Positions 1-7,796 are shown, counted from the first letter of the stretch. The stretch is 18,298 nt of DNA from Candidatus Moranbacteria bacterium CG_4_9_14_3_um_filter_42_9 (GCA_002790635.1 PFVN01000077.1:1-18298); one strand, 5' to 3'. A program made the numbers and translations. Notes: a model not told the origin generated them from the sequence alone.

Positions 1-114
1 TTTGTCAAAAACTTTGAGCCAGACCAATTCATTAATGAGTTCAAAAGCCAAATTTTTACGGAAAATAGTTCCGTCAATGTCAAAAATAGCTATTTTGGTT
101 TTTTTTCCGGCCAT
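1..114 (-). CDS. HAD-superfamily hydrolase, N-terminal fragment cut by the window edge
   Basis: The reading frame starts at an ATG (positions 114-112) and runs off the left edge, so only the first 38 residues are visible. They hold the HAD motif I, FDIDGT at residues 11-16. D12 would be the phospho-accepting nucleophile and D14 the general acid/base. The following FRKN and hydrophobic helix resemble the SerB-like (HAD-IB) branch, but the rest of the protein is needed to decide. HAD enzymes are mostly cytoplasmic phosphatases or phosphotransferases. The start lies 9 bp after the stop of the exonuclease-like gene upstream, so the two probably share a transcript. The HAD assignment is firm from motif I; the substrate is unknown. 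Confidence 0.8.
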   Translation of the reverse strand, partial: MAGKKTKIAIFDIDGTIFRKNLAFELINELVWLKVFDK

Positions 115-123
115 AATGAAACT

Positions 124-792
124 TTAGAATCTTACATATTTATCCCAATATCCATGAAGCTCCTTGGTGGTCACCAGATCCCGAAAGCAATAGCGAGCGA
201 TTTCCATAAATTTTCCTTTTTTATACAGATCTCCAACCATCGAACCGTCAATGCCCTCGTCTTTCGAACTTTTTATGCCAAAGCTTTTGGCATAAAAATC
301 CAGACTGAATTTACGCACAGCACCGTAAAATGTCAACTGCTCCATCAGATCGCAATGCTCTTTATAATCAAACCGGTAGCCCATCAGATTCTTAGTAGCG
401 CGGATTTTATGGACGGCGCTTCGGAGCATAAGATACGGTGCGTCAAATCCCCGCCCATTGAAAGTGATGACCTGATCGTAGGTCTTGACGATATCCCAGA
501 ATTTTTCCAGAATCTCGGCTTCACTCCCCGATTCATAAACGATGCCTTCTTCTTCCAGCCGGGAAGTTTTAGAATTTTTGTCTTGAAACAGCACCGTGCC
601 TTTCAATGTTTCCGGATTAAGCATGCCGATGGCCACAACTTCTCCGGTCAGCGGATAAAGCGACAGCCTCTTTTTCATGTCATCTTTTTCTTCTTCCGTC
701 TCGCTATACTTTAAAAGATATTCCTGACTTTTTTTTTCGAAGGAATCAAAATCAAATCCGACAGTTTCGATATCAACAATTATTTTAGACAT
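124..792 (-). CDS. DEDDy-type 3'-5' exonuclease / RNase H-like fold protein
   Basis: This 222-residue protein carries the three exonuclease motifs of the DnaQ-like (DEDD) superfamily. Exo I is DIET with D7 and E9. Exo II is FNGRGFD with D117. Exo III is YCFRD with Y201 and D205, and the tyrosine marks the DEDDy subclass. It is a stand-alone exonuclease domain without a polymerase domain, resembling the predicted exonucleases related to the PolB proofreading domain. The expected role is metal-dependent removal of 3' nucleotides from DNA or RNA in the cytoplasm. Residues 20-45 are a charged insertion rich in E and K. The HAD gene follows after 9 bp. No Shine-Dalgarno sequence is obvious upstream of the ATG. 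The fold is confident; the substrate is not known. Confidence 0.85.
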   Translation of the reverse strand: MSKIIVDIETVGFDFDSFEKKSQEYLLKYSETEEEKDDMKKRLSLYPLTGEVVAIGMLNPETLKGTVLFQDKNSKTSRLEEEGIVYESGSEAEILEKFWDIVKTYDQVITFNGRGFDAPYLMLRSAVHKIRATKNLMGYRFDYKEHCDLMEQLTFYGAVRKFSLDFYAKSFGIKSSKDEGIDGSMVGDLYKKGKFMEIARYCFRDLVTTKELHGYWDKYVRF

Positions 793-853
793 GATCTTGT
801 CTTAAGAATATCCGACATCCAAGTATTATCTTCTTTAATTTTAACACAAAAAT

Positions 854-2029
854 CTAATACACCACCACTGGCGTGCCGATTTCCGCCCAGTCATAGACTC
901 TTTTAGCCGGACCGATGCCGAGCCTGACGCAGCCGTGGGAGACCGGAATACCCAGATGCGCCGCCCCTTCTTTGTAACCGCCCGGCCATTCCGGAAGCTC
1001 ATGGATCCCATAGGATCCGCTCGGAGTGATGGCCATCCAATAAGGCATATATAGTCCGTATTTCTTGGACCAGGCGCGGGGAAATTTGTTGGCTATGGCA
1101 TGCGTTCCGCTTGGCGTTTCCATGCCTCTTTTTCCGCTGGAGATAATATAAGAATCCAGCAGTATTCCGTTTTCAAAAATGGACATGATTTGCGCGGATA
1201 GGTTTATATCGATATACTTTCCTTCAAGTATTTTGGCCCGCGTATAAGTTTTGGCCTGTTCGATCCGCACGGAAAAATTTTTGTCCCAGGTCAAGGGTTT
1301 GGGTGGTAGCGTTTCAAAGCCAGACGAATAAATTTCCTGATAATTGTCCTCCTTGTCACCTGCGTATTTGGTCGAGATTTTTACTTCATATTTCTGACCA
1401 TCCTTGAACTGTCCTTGAGGTAACAAACGGAATTGGGTTTTTTCCGGATTATTTTCATAGGCTACTTCCACCGTCGGATTCACATCAAACTTAATGAAAA
1501 AATCTTTGGCTGATTTATCCAGATCAACTACGATAGGGTCCTCAATATCCAAGAGCACGTCATGGCTTCCGTCGGCGGGAGAAAAATTGGCAACTCGCGG
1601 ATAGTCAACAGTTGAAAAATCAAAAGATATCGAATCATTGTCCAAAAAAAATCGGCTTTGCCCGCTACCCAAGTCAATGCTATAGTCGTTCTCCGGTTTC
1701 CAAAATCGGTCAGGAGTGATGATCAACTTTTTTCCGGATTCTTTCCAATCCAGTTTGGCACTGGTGCTCGGGATTATTTTTATTTTTCCATCATAGCTTT
1801 TGGGTCGAACTGCGCTGGAGAACTTAATGATTATCGGATCTTCGGGATGGATCTCGCTGTTCTTTTCAAGTGAAATGCCCACTTGAAAGTTGTCAGAAAA
1901 AGTTTGCATTCCATATGCATAAAAAAAGCCTCCAGAAATAGCTAAAATAAAAACTATGATAACCCGATAAACCCAAGTAAGGTGCACTATTCTTCTCATT
2001 TTGGTTATTTTAATTTCCAATATTTTCAC
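854..2029 (-). CDS. Membrane-anchored L,D-transpeptidase (YkuD) with Ig-like N-terminal domains
   Basis: L,D-transpeptidases cross-link peptidoglycan stem peptides (3-3 links) or attach proteins to the wall, outside the membrane. The C-terminal YkuD domain (about residues 260-391) has the full catalytic signature: H343 in YGIHE and S364-H365-G366-C367 followed by VRLG, C367 being the nucleophile. Residues 20-40 form an N-terminal membrane anchor. Residues of about 50-240 look like two Big_5/SbsA-type Ig-like domains, which often act as spacers to the wall. The start chosen is a GTG with an AGGA about 9 nt upstream. It overlaps the end of the preceding glycosidase gene by 20 bp, suggesting translational coupling. 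An ATG at residue 11 (position 1999) has no ribosome binding site. The family call is strong; the exact acceptor substrate is not shown. Confidence 0.93.
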   Translation of the reverse strand: MKILEIKITKMRRIVHLTWVYRVIIVFILAISGGFFYAYGMQTFSDNFQVGISLEKNSEIHPEDPIIIKFSSAVRPKSYDGKIKIIPSTSAKLDWKESGKKLIITPDRFWKPENDYSIDLGSGQSRFFLDNDSISFDFSTVDYPRVANFSPADGSHDVLLDIEDPIVVDLDKSAKDFFIKFDVNPTVEVAYENNPEKTQFRLLPQGQFKDGQKYEVKISTKYAGDKEDNYQEIYSSGFETLPPKPLTWDKNFSVRIEQAKTYTRAKILEGKYIDINLSAQIMSIFENGILLDSYIISSGKRGMETPSGTHAIANKFPRAWSKKYGLYMPYWMAITPSGSYGIHELPEWPGGYKEGAAHLGIPVSHGCVRLGIGPAKRVYDWAEIGTPVVVY

Positions 2030-3047
2030 TGAACAATTTCCTAGCCGTTTCCCAAAGCTCCGGATGGTTCTGATTCACCTTGAGCCAATACCACCACTCT
2101 GCGCCCCAAAGATATATTTCGGGGTAGTCGACTTTTCTGGCAAATTCCACGTTATCTACGAGCTTCGCTGAATTCATTGATTTAAACTGTTCATCGAGCG
2201 GTCCGCTGGTGGTCCAGCCTTTGATCCAGGGCTCGGCTTGGAGTTCCACTACAATCGCATTATCTTGATGGGCAAAATTCTTTATCAGCCAGTGTTTGAA
2301 GCGGAAAAAGCGCGGTCCGATTGGATAATCATAATAGCCGATGCTTTCCTTCCAGATTGTGCGATACATCGTGGTGCCAAAAACATCGGCTCTTTTGGCA
2401 GCTTGGATCCAAAGACTTAACTCCCCACTATCAGTCACAATCACCGGACGCGTTGGATCAATCAACCTGACCAGTGCGATTTCACTATCCAACAGATTTG
2501 TGTCCAGCGGCGGACAAACTCCAAAAGGCAAAAACGGTTCGTTTTCTACCTGCCAGTATTTTATTTCCGGATGATTATCTTTATACCGCTTTACCACGGC
2601 GGTTATTTCCTTTAGCAAGGCACTTTTCCTTTTTTGGTCGCTCTGCTTAGCCCACTCCGGAATGGCGCATTCCGGCCAGCGAGGAACTTTTTGCCCCACA
2701 ACTAATATGATTTCAGCGTTTCTTTTTCGCGCTTCCGCTAGCTGCCAGTCAACATCGGAAAAGTCATATTTCCCCTCCTCTTTTTCCACCAGATCCCAAT
2801 AAACCGGAATTCTAATTTTTCTGATTTTCAAATCATCCAGAATAGCTATAAAAGTTTTTTTCCAGTCCAGTTGGATGTCTTCCGCATAACGCTTAGAGAA
2901 AGTAATGCCAAGCCTGGCCGAGTTATCTTTCTTTTGGACGGGAATGTTAAAATAGAGGAGAAAAAGCAAAGCGATTCCTAATATCCCTAGAAGTGTTTTT
3001 CCGACAATTTTTAGTGTTTTTTTTACCCCGTTAGAATATTTACCCAT
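2010..3047 (-). CDS. Membrane-anchored clan GH-A glycoside hydrolase (GH5/39/42-like TIM barrel)
   Basis: The protein has 345 residues. Residues 12-34 form a single N-terminal transmembrane anchor with basic residues before it, so the catalytic part is probably outside the cell. The remainder reads as a (beta/alpha)8 barrel of clan GH-A. It has IRIPVYWD near residue 80, WQVENEP with N169-E170 as the acid/base pair, and VVELQAEPW, where E268 (or E272) is the likely nucleophile. A tryptophan-rich last strand, AEWWYW, follows near residue 318. Retaining hydrolysis of a beta-linked glycan is expected; the sugar cannot be read from sequence. The gene directly precedes and overlaps the L,D-transpeptidase gene, which suggests co-expression and a role in wall or surface glycan turnover. 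The assignment to one CAZy family is uncertain. Confidence 0.8.
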   Translation of the reverse strand: MGKYSNGVKKTLKIVGKTLLGILGIALLFLLYFNIPVQKKDNSARLGITFSKRYAEDIQLDWKKTFIAILDDLKIRKIRIPVYWDLVEKEEGKYDFSDVDWQLAEARKRNAEIILVVGQKVPRWPECAIPEWAKQSDQKRKSALLKEITAVVKRYKDNHPEIKYWQVENEPFLPFGVCPPLDTNLLDSEIALVRLIDPTRPVIVTDSGELSLWIQAAKRADVFGTTMYRTIWKESIGYYDYPIGPRFFRFKHWLIKNFAHQDNAIVVELQAEPWIKGWTTSGPLDEQFKSMNSAKLVDNVEFARKVDYPEIYLWGAEWWYWLKVNQNHPELWETARKLFSENIGN

Positions 3048-3091
3048 TTTTTATATCTGCCAAAAATTAATCTAGAATTAACAATTGATTA

Positions 3092-3128
3092 CACCCAGTA
3101 TAAATAAATACGAAATTCTAACTGGGTG
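3092..3128. repeat. Inverted repeat between EamA transporter and glycosidase genes
   Basis: CACCCAGT (3092-3099) and ACTGGGTG (3121-3128) are perfect 8-bp arms around a 21-nt AT-rich loop. The structure lies between the stop of the transporter gene and the start of the hydrolase gene. No strong T-run follows on either strand, so a terminator is only possible. It may also be an operator or a small intergenic palindrome. Confidence 0.5.
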
Positions 3129-3143
3129 AGCCACAATAAAATT

Positions 3144-4052
3144 TTAAAAATAAAGTAACGACAGGCCTATGCCGATAATGATTATGGCTAATATTTTTTG
3201 CGCTATGATGGAACGCGTCATTTTCTCTTCCAAAATATTTGGGTATTTTTTATCAAAGAAAAGCACCAGGCAAAAAAGGAAAGCATATTGCACGCCTTGA
3301 ATCGCGTTAACTAGAGCTGCATCTCCGAGCTTAATTGAATAGTTCAAAAGGATGAAGGCCAGTGCTGCCACAACTTTGTTGGTTAAAAATAACGCTCCTC
3401 CACGGGTGCCGGCTGTTTTGCGAGCGCCAAAAATTTTGACCCGCCAAGAAGGAATCAGCAAAATTGCCAGCGCTGCCAAAAAACTGCCCATACGCGACCA
3501 AAAAAAAGTTGAAATAAATGTCTGGTCATCGGAAAAAATAAACTTTGCCGAAACATAATAGAGCGCGAAAAAAAAAGCTGTTAAAACAGATATGCTGATT
3601 CCGCTAGGCGCCAGCCTATTTTTTATTTCACCGACCCCTGACCGTTTCAGCGAGATAAGAACGCCACCCAGAACCAACAGGCCAAATGCGGCAAAATGAA
3701 GATTTCTAAGTCTTTCGTGAAAAATAAAAAAACTTAAACCGAGGGTAAAAATAGGCGCAAAGCCGCCAATCATGGTAACGACCCGCGAGACCTCGTTTTT
3801 TTTGACAGCCGTCACAAAAAAGAAAACCAACCAGAAAAAAATGATTCCCGGAATCAGATCCTTTATCACTGACAAAAGACCGGGCCACACCACGCCGAAA
3901 GGTAAAAAGACCACTGCAAAAATACTGAGCAATCCTACATAAAAAGCATAGGCTTTGGGACTCGGCACTGATTTATTCAGCAAAAATTTATCGATGATTG
4001 CCGTGACCGCATTGAGGAAATAGGAAATGATCGCAAAAAGAATCCAGGACAT
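3144..4052 (-). CDS. EamA/DMT-family transporter, 10 transmembrane segments
   Basis: The 302-residue protein is almost entirely hydrophobic. It divides into two halves of about five transmembrane helices each (roughly residues 1-140 and 150-302), the layout of two EamA domains of the drug/metabolite transporter superfamily. The start MSWILFAIISYFLNA is typical of the family, with a conserved acidic/basic pair in the first helix (D21, K22). Members export or import small metabolites such as amino acids, sugars or nucleotide-linked sugars across the cytoplasmic membrane. Nothing here points to a particular substrate. Inverted repeats lie on both sides of the gene. The full length is normal for the family and no defects are visible. 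Confidence 0.88.
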   Translation of the reverse strand: MSWILFAIISYFLNAVTAIIDKFLLNKSVPSPKAYAFYVGLLSIFAVVFLPFGVVWPGLLSVIKDLIPGIIFFWLVFFFVTAVKKNEVSRVVTMIGGFAPIFTLGLSFFIFHERLRNLHFAAFGLLVLGGVLISLKRSGVGEIKNRLAPSGISISVLTAFFFALYYVSAKFIFSDDQTFISTFFWSRMGSFLAALAILLIPSWRVKIFGARKTAGTRGGALFLTNKVVAALAFILLNYSIKLGDAALVNAIQGVQYAFLFCLVLFFDKKYPNILEEKMTRSIIAQKILAIIIIGIGLSLLYF

Positions 4053-4094
4053 AGTTGAAATTCCTAATTCCTAATTTCTAAATAATTTCTAATT

Positions 4095-4120
4095 CCCAAA
4101 TTTATTTATAAATTATTGGG
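4095..4120. repeat. AT-rich hairpin upstream of the transporter gene
   Basis: Positions 4095-4120 can fold as CCCAA + ATTTAT paired with ATAAAT + TTGGG, with a 2-nt loop and a small bulge. Just before it (4060-4096) the sequence repeats CTAATTCCTAATTTCTAA-like units several times. The segment separates the YgjP-type peptidase gene from the transporter gene. It could be a weak terminator or part of a promoter region; the sequence does not decide. Confidence 0.35.
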
Positions 4121-4131
4121 TATTATCTAGA

Positions 4132-4710
4132 TCAATTAGAATAATTAGGTTGCTTAGAATAATTTTTTAATTTCTTTCTCAATTCCCTATAAGCCGGCAC
4201 GGTTTCCTCGACTAGCTTCCAAAAGTTCCGACTGTGGTTTAGCTCTTTGAGATGGCAGAGTTCGTGAACCGTTATATAATCCTGCAGCTCCTCTGGGAGG
4301 TTGGCGATCTTGTAATTAAAATTGAGATTCCCCTTCCGGCTAGCACTACCCCAACAAGTTTTTTGGTTTTTTACACTGACCCGATTATAGGAAAAATTGT
4401 AATGTTGGTTGAAAAATTCTAATTTGCTCTGAATCAGCTCTTTCGCACTTTTTTTGCCGGCTTTATATCTGCTATCTTCTTCCTGTCTTACCGCCCGGAC
4501 CGCTTCAAAATTAATTTTTCCCAGCTTTTCCCAGATCCACTCCGACTTATCCTCCAGGAACTTACGGATTACATATAAAGGATACCATCTGGGCGCCGAT
4601 ACCACAAAATTTCCATCGGAGTAGATGGCCAAGCGGACACATCGCGTTCCGCGCCTTCTCTGAAGCTCATATTCAAATTTTTTTTTGTTTATTTCTATTC
4701 TTCTTTTCAT
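4132..4710 (-). CDS. YgjP-type (DUF45) zinc metallopeptidase domain protein
   Basis: The zinc motif is HELCH (H149, E150, H153), followed by NHSRNFW (N158-H159-S160, F163-W164). This is the hallmark of the YgjP-like/DUF45 metallopeptidases, often listed as M48-type or SprT-like. Upstream blocks also fit the family: VRLAIYSDG near residue 26, VVSAPRW near 36, and TCWGSASRKGNLNFNYK near 118-134, where W120 and S122 are conserved. The length of 192 residues is close to the normal 200-240. No signal peptide is seen, so a cytoplasmic peptidase is expected. The substrate is unknown; related proteins are found near restriction or DNA-repair genes, but no such neighbour is present here. The start ATG at 4710 has no clear Shine-Dalgarno sequence. 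Confidence 0.9.
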   Translation of the reverse strand: MKRRIEINKKKFEYELQRRRGTRCVRLAIYSDGNFVVSAPRWYPLYVIRKFLEDKSEWIWEKLGKINFEAVRAVRQEEDSRYKAGKKSAKELIQSKLEFFNQHYNFSYNRVSVKNQKTCWGSASRKGNLNFNYKIANLPEELQDYITVHELCHLKELNHSRNFWKLVEETVPAYRELRKKLKNYSKQPNYSN

Positions 4711-4760
4711 GCATCAATCCAAAATGATCTCTTTTGCCTTATTAGGCAATATAGTAAAGG

Positions 4761-5999
4761 TTATTCCAGACCATTGTTTTCTATTATTTTTTTGTAAGCA
4801 TAAAAGCTTTTTCTGGGTTTTCGCTCCAGGGTTTGGTAATCAATTTCCACCAGACCGAAACGCGGACGAAATCCTTCCAGCCATTCATAGTTATCCAGGA
4901 GCGACCAGTGCAGGTATCCCCGGACGTCCGCTCCTTCCTGGATGGCCTTACCCACATAAGCTAGATGACTATTTAGAAACTCCGTTCTTTCTGCATCTTC
5001 TAGGCCTGCATTTGTCGGCCGTCCGTTTTCCATAATATAAATTGGCAGCTTGCTCTCTTTGGAAACTTCCATTAGCACCCTGTAAATCCCTTCCGGATAG
5101 CTTATCCAGCCCATTACATTGTTCTTATCTTCCTCGATCCTGAACCCGAAATAATTGGAATTTTTGGGATCAAATTTCATTCTTACCAAACGGTAATAAT
5201 CAATGCCGACATAATCCTCAAACCCTTTTATCTTCCGGCTGAAAAAATTCACGCGAAACCACTTGGCAGCGCTATTGGCTATTTTTTCTAAAATATTATT
5301 ACCCGCAGAAAAATAATAATTATAGAGATATGTGATGCCGACCGGAATATTTCTCTTGGCGTGTATGCTCTTATACAGTCCTTTGTGGATTTGAGCTAGG
5401 TTTTTGGCAGCGCGAAAAAATCGGTATGGATTTTTGAATCCTGGGGGAAATTTTCCGGTCAAAAATCCCATACCCAGCGGAACCATCGGTTCATTTATTG
5501 TTACTACTATGTCAATCAGGTCTCCCAGTTCATCCATAATTTTCTCGCCATATCGCAAAAATTTTTCCACAGACTCTTTTTTGTGCAATCCGTATTTTTC
5601 CGCAAACCAAATCGGGCTTGTCCAGTGCCAAAAAGTCACGATTGTTTTGATATTCCGTTTTTTCAAATCCTGTAGGATTTCCCGATAATCACGTATCGCT
5701 GCCGCTGAAAATTGTCCTTCGGACGGTTCGATGCGTGACCATTCTAAAGAAAGACGAAAAGAGTTCGCTCCCAATTCGGATAATAGTTCATGATCTTTTT
5801 TCCAAAAATCCCAATAAGCGCAAGCGTTTCCGGAGCTTTCTCGCGTTTTTCCTTGTTGCTCCCAAGACCACCAATCCGCATTGGAATTTTTGCCCTCGAT
5901 TTGATAGGCAGATGTGGCAACGCCCCACAAAAACCCCGCAGGAAAAAGCAGCTTACTTGATTTTTTGTTTCCACTATTTTCCGGTGCGTCAATTGGCAT
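4761..5999 (-). CDS. Glycoside hydrolase family 1 (beta-glucosidase-like)
   Basis: The 412-residue protein starts with the GH1 signature FPAGFLWGVATSAYQIEG (residues 19-36). It has FWHWTSPIWF near residue 123, equivalent to the usual YHWDLP with H125 retained. The acid/base is TINEP with E170, and the nucleophile is YIMENG with E324. The aglycone/glycone block WSLLDNYEW occurs at 365-373. GH1 enzymes remove beta-linked glucose, galactose or 6-phospho sugars with retention of configuration. The protein is shorter than the typical 440-480 residues because loops are trimmed, but all catalytic positions are present. No signal peptide is visible, so it is probably cytoplasmic. The start ATG at 5999 has no clear ribosome binding site. 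A palindromic repeat lies in the upstream region. Substrate specificity cannot be read from this sequence. Confidence 0.93.
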   Translation of the reverse strand: MPIDAPENSGNKKSSKLLFPAGFLWGVATSAYQIEGKNSNADWWSWEQQGKTRESSGNACAYWDFWKKDHELLSELGANSFRLSLEWSRIEPSEGQFSAAAIRDYREILQDLKKRNIKTIVTFWHWTSPIWFAEKYGLHKKESVEKFLRYGEKIMDELGDLIDIVVTINEPMVPLGMGFLTGKFPPGFKNPYRFFRAAKNLAQIHKGLYKSIHAKRNIPVGITYLYNYYFSAGNNILEKIANSAAKWFRVNFFSRKIKGFEDYVGIDYYRLVRMKFDPKNSNYFGFRIEEDKNNVMGWISYPEGIYRVLMEVSKESKLPIYIMENGRPTNAGLEDAERTEFLNSHLAYVGKAIQEGADVRGYLHWSLLDNYEWLEGFRPRFGLVEIDYQTLERKPRKSFYAYKKIIENNGLE

Positions 6000-6047
6000 A
6001 ACGACTTTGGTTTAAATTATTCGCTTTTCCGACTGGCAAGCCTTTTG

Positions 6048-6075
6048 GAAACCTGCCTGCCGGCAGACAGGTTTC
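6048..6075. repeat. Near-perfect 28-bp palindrome of the CCTGCCGGCAG type
   Basis: The arms GAAACCTG and CAGGTTTC surround a centre containing CTGCCGGCAG, and the whole is palindromic except for one base pair. Repeats with this core are scattered through intergenic regions of Patescibacteria-like genomes (recollection, not searched). It lies 5' of the GH1 gene and would form a strong hairpin on either strand. Confidence 0.7.
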
Positions 6076-6111
6076 TTTTCCATGAGCTAATTTTACACTA
6101 AAAAAGGCAAC

Positions 6112-6143
6112 AAAAAAAGCGCCCCGATCGATATCGGAGCGCT
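6112..6143 (-). terminator. Rho-independent terminator after the secreted lysozyme-like gene
   Basis: On the minus strand AGCGC-T-CCGAT (6143-6133) pairs with ATCGG-G-GCGCT (6128-6118) around a 4-nt loop, and seven T residues follow. It starts 18 bp after the stop codon at 6162 and should end that transcript. Confidence 0.85.
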
Positions 6144-6161
6144 TTCGTATTTCAGAAAAAA

Positions 6162-7052
6162 TTAAGATTGCAATTTCGTATAAATATGAGCTACGTCCAT
6201 AATCCACTTATTGGCCGCGGCTTGTCCGCCAGCCGCCTCACAATCACGACCACATTTCCAAACCACCATCTTGGTTGGTGTATCTATTTTTTTATTTAAA
6301 AGATTTTCAATCCTGTCACCGACAACTTGAACAGCATGTTCCGGATTGTCGAAACAAGAATAACCGGATTCGGTCGTATTTTCTTTGCCGCGATAGCCCC
6401 AATAATTGTAGCATTCTCGGCCGGATTTCTGGGGAGAGTGGATGCCCCAATCGCTTTCTTTTTTAGCAATCGCCACCAAAAATGATGCCACTTCCCGATC
6501 GCGCTTTTCGATAAAAGGAATCATTTTTTCGATCGGATGGCCAGCCACCAGATTGAAAACTGATCCCTTCTTTATTTCCACGACTGAAACATTTTTTTCC
6601 GGAAGGGAACAATGCGCGGGATCAATCGCCTGCTCACCTTTGGATTTTTTGTAAACAAAAGTCCCCAATTTTTTTTCCGGTGTTAATTCGTCCAAAGATA
6701 TTTCAGCTTTCTGTTTTACCTCTTCAGTTGGAATTTTTTTGCCAGAATCAGACATTGCTTCACACCAAAAACTTTTTTCGAATTGGCACGGAAAATTTTT
6801 GCCGACATTGGCCGAAACAAGCTCTGATTTTATTTCGGTATTTATCCCGCACCAGAATTCATTTTTATCCTGACACAAAAAATTATTGCGGCTTTCAGCG
6901 AACACAAACTGCGATTTTGGTGCGGGATAAAAAAATACTCCCATGCTCAGTATGAGAATAGCTATGGCTCTAAATATATTCTTTTCTTCCTTCTTCAGCC
7001 CTCCTAATCTGGCTTCCCCGTCGCGCAGATACTTCCGAAAATCGTCACCCAT
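6162..7052 (-). CDS. Exported cysteine-rich protein with lysozyme/glucosaminidase-like C-terminal domain
   Basis: The 296-residue protein has a membrane segment at about 27-45 (signal anchor). It then carries a duplicated short motif, NFLC...NEFWC (C60, C68) and NFPC...SFWC (C89, C97), each with cysteines eight apart. The C-terminal part (about 170-290) resembles lysozyme-like muramidase/glucosaminidase domains. It has FLVAIAKKESDWG with E199 as candidate catalytic acid, then CYNYWGYRG and GYSCFDNPEHAVQ, where a helix-turn around an N-Y-W-G-Y block is typical. Four more cysteines at 267, 271, 214 and 233 suggest disulfides. The protein probably cuts or binds cell-wall glycan outside the cell. 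It has its own promoter and terminator. The enzymatic call is an inference from motif layout; a binding-only role is possible. Confidence 0.65.
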   Translation of the reverse strand: MGDDFRKYLRDGEARLGGLKKEEKNIFRAIAILILSMGVFFYPAPKSQFVFAESRNNFLCQDKNEFWCGINTEIKSELVSANVGKNFPCQFEKSFWCEAMSDSGKKIPTEEVKQKAEISLDELTPEKKLGTFVYKKSKGEQAIDPAHCSLPEKNVSVVEIKKGSVFNLVAGHPIEKMIPFIEKRDREVASFLVAIAKKESDWGIHSPQKSGRECYNYWGYRGKENTTESGYSCFDNPEHAVQVVGDRIENLLNKKIDTPTKMVVWKCGRDCEAAGGQAAANKWIMDVAHIYTKLQS

Positions 7053-7083
7053 AAAGGATTAGATTCGTTTAGAATTACCCCCG

Positions 7084-7116
7084 CCTGCAGCGCTATTGCG
7101 TAGCATTGCGGGCAGG
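7084..7116. repeat. Imperfect palindromic intergenic repeat in the 5' region of the lysozyme-like gene
   Basis: CCTGC (7084-7088) pairs with GCAGG (7112-7116), with inner CGC/GCG and TGC/GCA pairs around a GTA loop. It belongs to the GC-rich repeats that stand out against the AT-rich background. It lies between the predicted promoter at 7153-7181 and the ATG at 7052, so it would sit in the 5' untranslated RNA. Confidence 0.55.
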
Positions 7117-7152
7117 TCCCTTTTTTATTTTTCAGTTTTTCAACGTTTTCTT

Positions 7153-7181
7153 ATGGTAGCAAAAACAACTCTCGATGTCAA
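7153..7181 (-). promoter_or_regulatory. Sigma70-type promoter for the lysozyme-like gene
   Basis: Minus-strand TTGACA (7181-7176), a 17-nt spacer, then TACCAT (7158-7153) preceded by TG one base upstream (extended -10). The start of transcription would be near 7146, giving a leader of about 95 nt that contains the palindrome at 7084-7116. Confidence 0.65.
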
Positions 7182-7203
7182 TTATAAATGACTGGAAAAA
7201 CCT

Positions 7204-7230
7204 AAAAAAGGCTTATGTTAGCCATTTTTT
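7204..7230. terminator. Bidirectional Rho-independent terminator
   Basis: A-run, GGCT (7210-7213), TATGTT loop, AGCC (7220-7223), a one-base bulge, then a T-run. It reads as a terminator in both directions. On the minus strand it lies 30 bp after the stop of the DsbB-like gene. The GC stem is short, but the flanking A/T runs extend it. Confidence 0.6.
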
Positions 7231-7259
7231 AGTAAAAATTTTCCTTTACTTCCTTCTTT

Positions 7260-7796
7260 TTATTCAGTTAGGCCGGCATAAACTTTTTGAATACTGAAAA
7301 GAAAAATCAGCGACAGAAAAGCCGTCAATGCCATCAGCGGAATTGTCACGTAGCCGAATTCCAGGACATAGGGTGTGGTGCAAGGAGCGGCGACGCTACA
7401 AAAAGCGGTTTTTTGCGCCAAGTAATAAATATAGTTATGGTAAAGCGAAATCAGAGTCCCAACAACTGCCAGAGACAAGGCGTAATCAATAATCTTATTA
7501 TTCTTTCTGATCCAGGCCAAGCCAAGCAGAATGACTTCGGGATACATGAATGTTCTTTGGAACCAACAAAGCCGACAGGGTTCGAAGCCGGCCACTTCGG
7601 AGAAGAAAAGACTGCCGGCTGTGGCAATAAGCGCTACCATAAATCCAAGCTTAAGAACGTTTTTGGAAATAAATTCTATCCAAAAAGTTTCTTTAGATTT
7701 CCGAAAAAATAAAAAATAGATAAAACCCAGTGCCAAAAAAATCTGCGCTCCGACAGTTAACACGGAAAGGGCTTGCTTAACGATTACAATCAGCAT
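7260..7796 (-). CDS. DsbB/BdbC-like membrane thiol-disulfide oxidase
   Basis: DsbB-family proteins reoxidise an extracytoplasmic DsbA-like partner and pass electrons to quinone. This 178-residue protein has five predicted membrane segments. It has the first redox pair PCRLCWFQR (C74-x-x-C77) at the start of a loop and a second pair, FCSVAAPC (C133 and C139), in the second external loop. R81 after CWFQ is the conserved arginine. One membrane segment (about 9-30) lies before the standard four-helix core. Immediately upstream is the DUF2061 gene (21-bp gap), with an exported metallopeptidase and a DxDxDG protein further up. No DsbA partner lies in the window. The nearby secreted protein at 6162-7052 has at least eight cysteines and is a plausible client. 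The call is strong. Confidence 0.92.
   Translation of the reverse strand: MLIVIVKQALSVLTVGAQIFLALGFIYFLFFRKSKETFWIEFISKNVLKLGFMVALIATAGSLFFSEVAGFEPCRLCWFQRTFMYPEVILLGLAWIRKNNKIIDYALSLAVVGTLISLYHNYIYYLAQKTAFCSVAAPCTTPYVLEFGYVTIPLMALTAFLSLIFLFSIQKVYAGLTE

Noticed and set aside
154..714. 186-codon plus-strand frame opposite the exonuclease gene
   Set aside because: The minus-strand protein has all three exonuclease motifs; the plus frame has no domain and is its shadow.
5989..6207. 72-codon minus-strand frame between the lysozyme-like and GH1 genes
   Set aside because: It runs through a terminator and a palindromic repeat (the CLPAG-like residues come from the repeat) and has no ribosome site.
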